From the NCBI GenBank assembly GCA_963971575.1, contig OZ020617.1, positions 17,941,403 to 18,005,402 on the forward strand: a DNA stretch of 64,000 nt. Direction: 5' to 3'. Source of the DNA: Liopterus haemorrhoidalis (Eukaryota; Arthropoda; Insecta; Coleoptera; Dytiscidae). Both the position numbers and the translations under genes were made by a program. Below the pieces are notes generated by a model that saw only the letters and a program-made list of their open reading frames with translations, was not told the DNA's origin and searched no databases. Positions 61,189 to 64,000 of this stretch are shown here, one piece after another; the first letter of the stretch is position 1; the number at the start of each line of letters is the position of its first letter.

Positions 61189-61552
61189 TACTCTATCTCT
61201 GAAAACCTGATAGTAATAAATCATTTTTTCAGGCAGTTACCAGTGGCGTGCACATTTTAAACACGTTTAAATTGGTTTTGTGTATATCTATATTACTATT
61301 TATCATTTTATTAAACGCACGCCTGTGACCATATTTTTCCTCAAAATTTTATGGTCAAATTTTTATGGCCTATTGTATTTAACCCTAGTTCGTATTCCCA
61401 TATACTATGTGCGGCACACTCGGTTGTTTTTAACAATATTTCGTTTCGAACTATTCATATTTTGTCGCTTTTGTTTTACCGCTTGTGTGATAATACAATA
61501 ACTTTTTACAAATAATAAATTGTATTACTATCAGTCTTTCGGAGATAGAGTA
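61189..61552. mobile_element. TA-flanked MITE
   Basis: A 364-bp element with ends TACTCTATCTCTGAAAACCT / inverse (GGAGATAGAGTA), extended by CTGATAGTAATA. TA flanks (61187-61188, 61553-61554). The interior may hold a hAT-like start CAGTGGCGTGCACATTTTAA at 61242. Confidence 0.85.
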
Positions 61553-61724
61553 TAGTTATTTTAAGAATTATTAACATAAATGTTCATTCTTAATTCAATA
61601 GCTTGTAGGAACAATAATAAGGACGTACGTTGGGAATAAGAAGCTCAAATACGTCACTGAATTTTACATATGACTGTGTGAAATAGATATATATTTGTTT
61701 ATCAACAGATAACAATCTAGCGAT

Positions 61725-62520
61725 CAATAGACCATATTAGTGTGTCGTCACGTACATGTGCTGCCATCTGAGAGCCGAGTCCTTTTGAAGTTTAAAATAC
61801 ATGGGACATTACTTTTGTTACCTTAATTTTATAAATATTTTCAATTTTGGAGCAAAAAATATGTATTTTTGATAAATATATACTAATATATACAGTCCAG
61901 ACACTTTATATTATAGAATAATGATTTTATAAATATATAAATAAGGATTCGAAGATATATTTATAGGTTACGATTTTAAATAATATGAAAATCGGAATAT
62001 CTTTAGTATTTATTTAATTAACACTAAGTAATCATTAATATTTTGTTTTAGAATGCATATTGGTGTATTGTTTTGCTACAAATTGTAACAATTACATCTA
62101 CATTATTAATTGCAAATTTTTTCGTTTTTTGACAGATGAAAATGAAAAACAATAATGAAAAATTAAAAACAACATATTATTCATTTAAACCATTTAGATA
62201 TGGCACACACACTTATTGCTATGTTATTTGCCATAATAATGATTATTAACGTAAATTTTTCAAAATTAACCTGCAAAATAATATTGTTCTGCAAAAATAA
62301 TGACATATTAAATTATAATGTATAAAATAAGAATTTTAATAAATAAATATTGACTTGTAGTTTTGATGTGAAGCACTCTCTTACTTTGAAAACTTAATTT
62401 ATATTTCCAAAATACAATTTAACAAAAAAACAACATGCTAAATTCAAATAAAAGGAATCCAACCGCGAGACGGCAGCACTGAATCCCATTTTGTGACGTA
62501 GTTACTAATATGGTCTATTG
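61725..62520. mobile_element. TIR element (CAATAGACCATATTAGT ends)
   Basis: A 796-bp element. CAATAGACCATATTAGT and perfect inverse ACTAATATGGTCTATTG; a second tier GTGCTGCCATCTGAGAGCC / inverse extends the arms to about 70 bp with indels. No target duplication or transposase found. Confidence 0.75.
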
Positions 62521-62633
62521 GCATTTTAAGTCTCGTGAACTACATACAGGTATCCGTTTATCGAGCCTCCCCTTTGGAATCTCGTGAACCGTAAGATATA
62601 CGAAGTCGGTTAGATTCAGGCAAAGTTGCTGCA

Positions 62634-63320
62634 TTAATTAGCCACTTTGAATTATGGGTAATGAAAAAGTAGACCAGGCAGCAAAAAACGCAACCTCAAG
62701 CAACGTCATCGATACAACAATTATGCCATATGATTTTAAAAGCTATGTAAAAAAGAAAACCAGCGAAAATTTCAACTCCTTCTGGAATACCTTAAATAAC
62801 AACAAATTAAGAAGAATAAAATCATCCATCAGCCACTGGTATACTCCAGAAGACAGAAAAGAGCAAGTTATAATGACTAGATTGCGAATCGGCCACACTC
62901 TCATTACCCATAAACACCTCATGAAGAAAAAAGAACAGGAAATATGCCAAACATGTAACAGCCTAATAACTGTTAAACATTGAATGTGTTAAGTACACTA
63001 GAGAAAGAGCCCAAAGCAGCATCCCAAACTCCTTGGAAGAGGCCCTATCTAACAGTATGGAAGCTACAGCCAAAATCTTAAAATATCTGGAAGACATTAA
63101 CCTAACAAATAAAATATAGGCAAAAATTTAGCGAACGACTATTGTAAAAATCTTCACTGTAATGTAATATGTAATATGTAATTTTATGTAATTCAAATTT
63201 CTTGCTTACACCTAAGTATAATGAACTAATTCAATATAATATTTGTAACTTGTTACGGGGTGTTAATGACCATGTAGTTGATAAACCCAAAATAAATTTT
63301 AATTAAAAAAAAAAAAAAAA
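62634..63320 (+). pseudogene. LINE 3' end with RNase H-domain tail and poly(A)
   Basis: Plus-strand frame from 62654: GNEKVDQAAKNATSS (end of the RNase H domain of Jockey/I/R1-type LINEs), then MTRLRIGHTLITHKHLM and CQTCNSLITVKH, the conserved H..H..C..C zinc-like tail. A frameshift at 62984 is followed by ECVKYTRERA and EATAKILKYLEDINLTNK. The element ends with AATAAATTTT and an A-tail of about 16 (63305-63320). 5' truncated at about 62634. Confidence 0.85.
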
Positions 63321-63403
63321 TAGCCGCTTTGATGATGTATTTGGTTTTCTGGAAAAGTACACAGGTCATTAAATACGAGCAAAAATCTGATTTTGATCGA
63401 TTT

Positions 63404-64000
63404 ACTTTTTACTTGCCCGACCTTAATATATAAGGGGCAAGTATTGTAATCGCGAAAATTTTCGATGTCGAGATTTTGACTGATGACCACGTTTCATGGT
63501 CCAGGGAATCCAAAAAACCTATTTTCGAAGTGCCGTCCGTATGTGTGTGTGTCTGTGTGTGTGTCTGTATGTATACACGATAACTCAAGAACGGTTCAAC
63601 TTAGAGAATTCGTTTTGGTACTAAAAAATTCTCCTATTAAATGGGAAGAACCCTATTGTTTTTTATAAAGATCGTTTGAATAGAAATGGGAGTTTACTCG
63701 TGTCGATTTTAAGATTTTTGCGAATATTTAGCAACAGAAAAATATTTCGAAAAAATTTATTGAACAAAAGTTACTATAAATGCAATAACTAATAACTTTT
63801 ATTTGAGACGTTTTTTGATAAAACGAAAAAATTTCAAAATTTTTTGTAAAATTATTTAAAATTTTTCCAAGTCTCAATTTTTTCATATTTATATGTAACG
63901 TTTCCATGGTCATGATAATTAATTCGTAACAAGTAAACCAAGCCTTGGACAAAAATTTGTATAGAACATAATTTGATGTATTCTTGAAGATTTATCTAAA
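63404..64000 (-). mobile_element. HINE-B copy 5, cut by the window edge
   Basis: Minus strand: terminal hairpin (63404-63450), CCCTGGACCATGAAACGTGG, GT microsatellite on plus (63541-63572), TTTTATCAAAAAACGT and GACCATGGAAACGTTACA. The 5' end lies beyond 64000. Confidence 0.8.

Noticed and set aside
58858..64000. Further NPEPL1 5' exons
   Set aside because: I searched the minus strand for the conserved region before TAMPGMKRD (a GGLQIKGK-like block) and found none; the exons must lie beyond the window.

Overview
The window is AT-rich animal nuclear DNA, most likely from an insect. It has spliced genes with GT-AG introns, insect-style TCAGT initiator motifs, and the transposon superfamilies common in arthropods (mariner, hAT, PIF/Harbinger, piggyBac, P-like/THAP, Helitron/Helentron, and LINEs). 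I cannot name the species from sequence alone. Only two host genes are convincing.

Gene 1 is a coactosin-like actin-binding protein (ADF-H domain) on the + strand. Its coding exons are 36125-36201, 36260-36500 and 46412-46528, giving 144 residues, and the last intron is about 9.9 kb and packed with transposons. A 3' splice site just upstream of the start codon shows that a further 5' exon exists; 22418-22508 is a weak candidate. Gene 2 is the C-terminal half of NPEPL1, an M17 leucyl aminopeptidase, on the - strand. Its exons are 58801-58656, 58574-58418, 56374-56198, 56139-56029 and 51293-51150. The 5' exons lie beyond the right edge. The two genes converge tail to tail, with stop codons about 4.6 kb apart.

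The rest is a nested mobile-element landscape. The commonest family (called HINE-A here) runs about 1.0-1.2 kb. It has subterminal inverted repeats AGGGTTTTGYAGGTAT, a CTGT microsatellite near one end, a GTGTGAA/TTCACAC hairpin at the other, and an internal slot holding a tRNA-like module with A and B boxes. This architecture resembles the non-autonomous Helentrons (HINE/DINE-1 type). A second family (HINE-B) has the same layout with CA or CAGA microsatellites and different terminal repeats. Two canonical Helitron 3' ends (hairpin plus CTAG|T) occur at 9893 and 12554.

DNA transposons with exact or near-exact target duplications include hAT-type MITEs at 3556, 4093, 17173, 19007, 26273, 39297, 40741, 45872 and 56416. 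TA-flanked elements start at 4941, 9044, 22800, 29006, 36753, 49002, 54483 and 61189. TAA-flanked PIF/Harbinger elements start at 38419 and 41911, and a piggyBac relic starts at 43949. All transposase genes are broken. LINE 3' ends lie at 1050-1701, 13461-14138, 47862-48143 and 62634-63320.

Layout: 1-22 kb is repeats only; 22-36 kb is repeats with hAT and mariner relics and a possible promoter; 36-46.5 kb is coactosin with its TE-filled intron; 46.5-51 kb is intergenic; 51-58.8 kb is NPEPL1 with introns invaded by a P-like element, HINE-A and hAT MITEs; 58.9-64 kb is more repeats, presumably further NPEPL1 intron. The most unusual signals are the exchangeable tRNA-like cassette in HINE-A, a roughly 37-bp minisatellite carried by TIR-unrelated MITEs, and co-varying terminal repeats in HINE-B.
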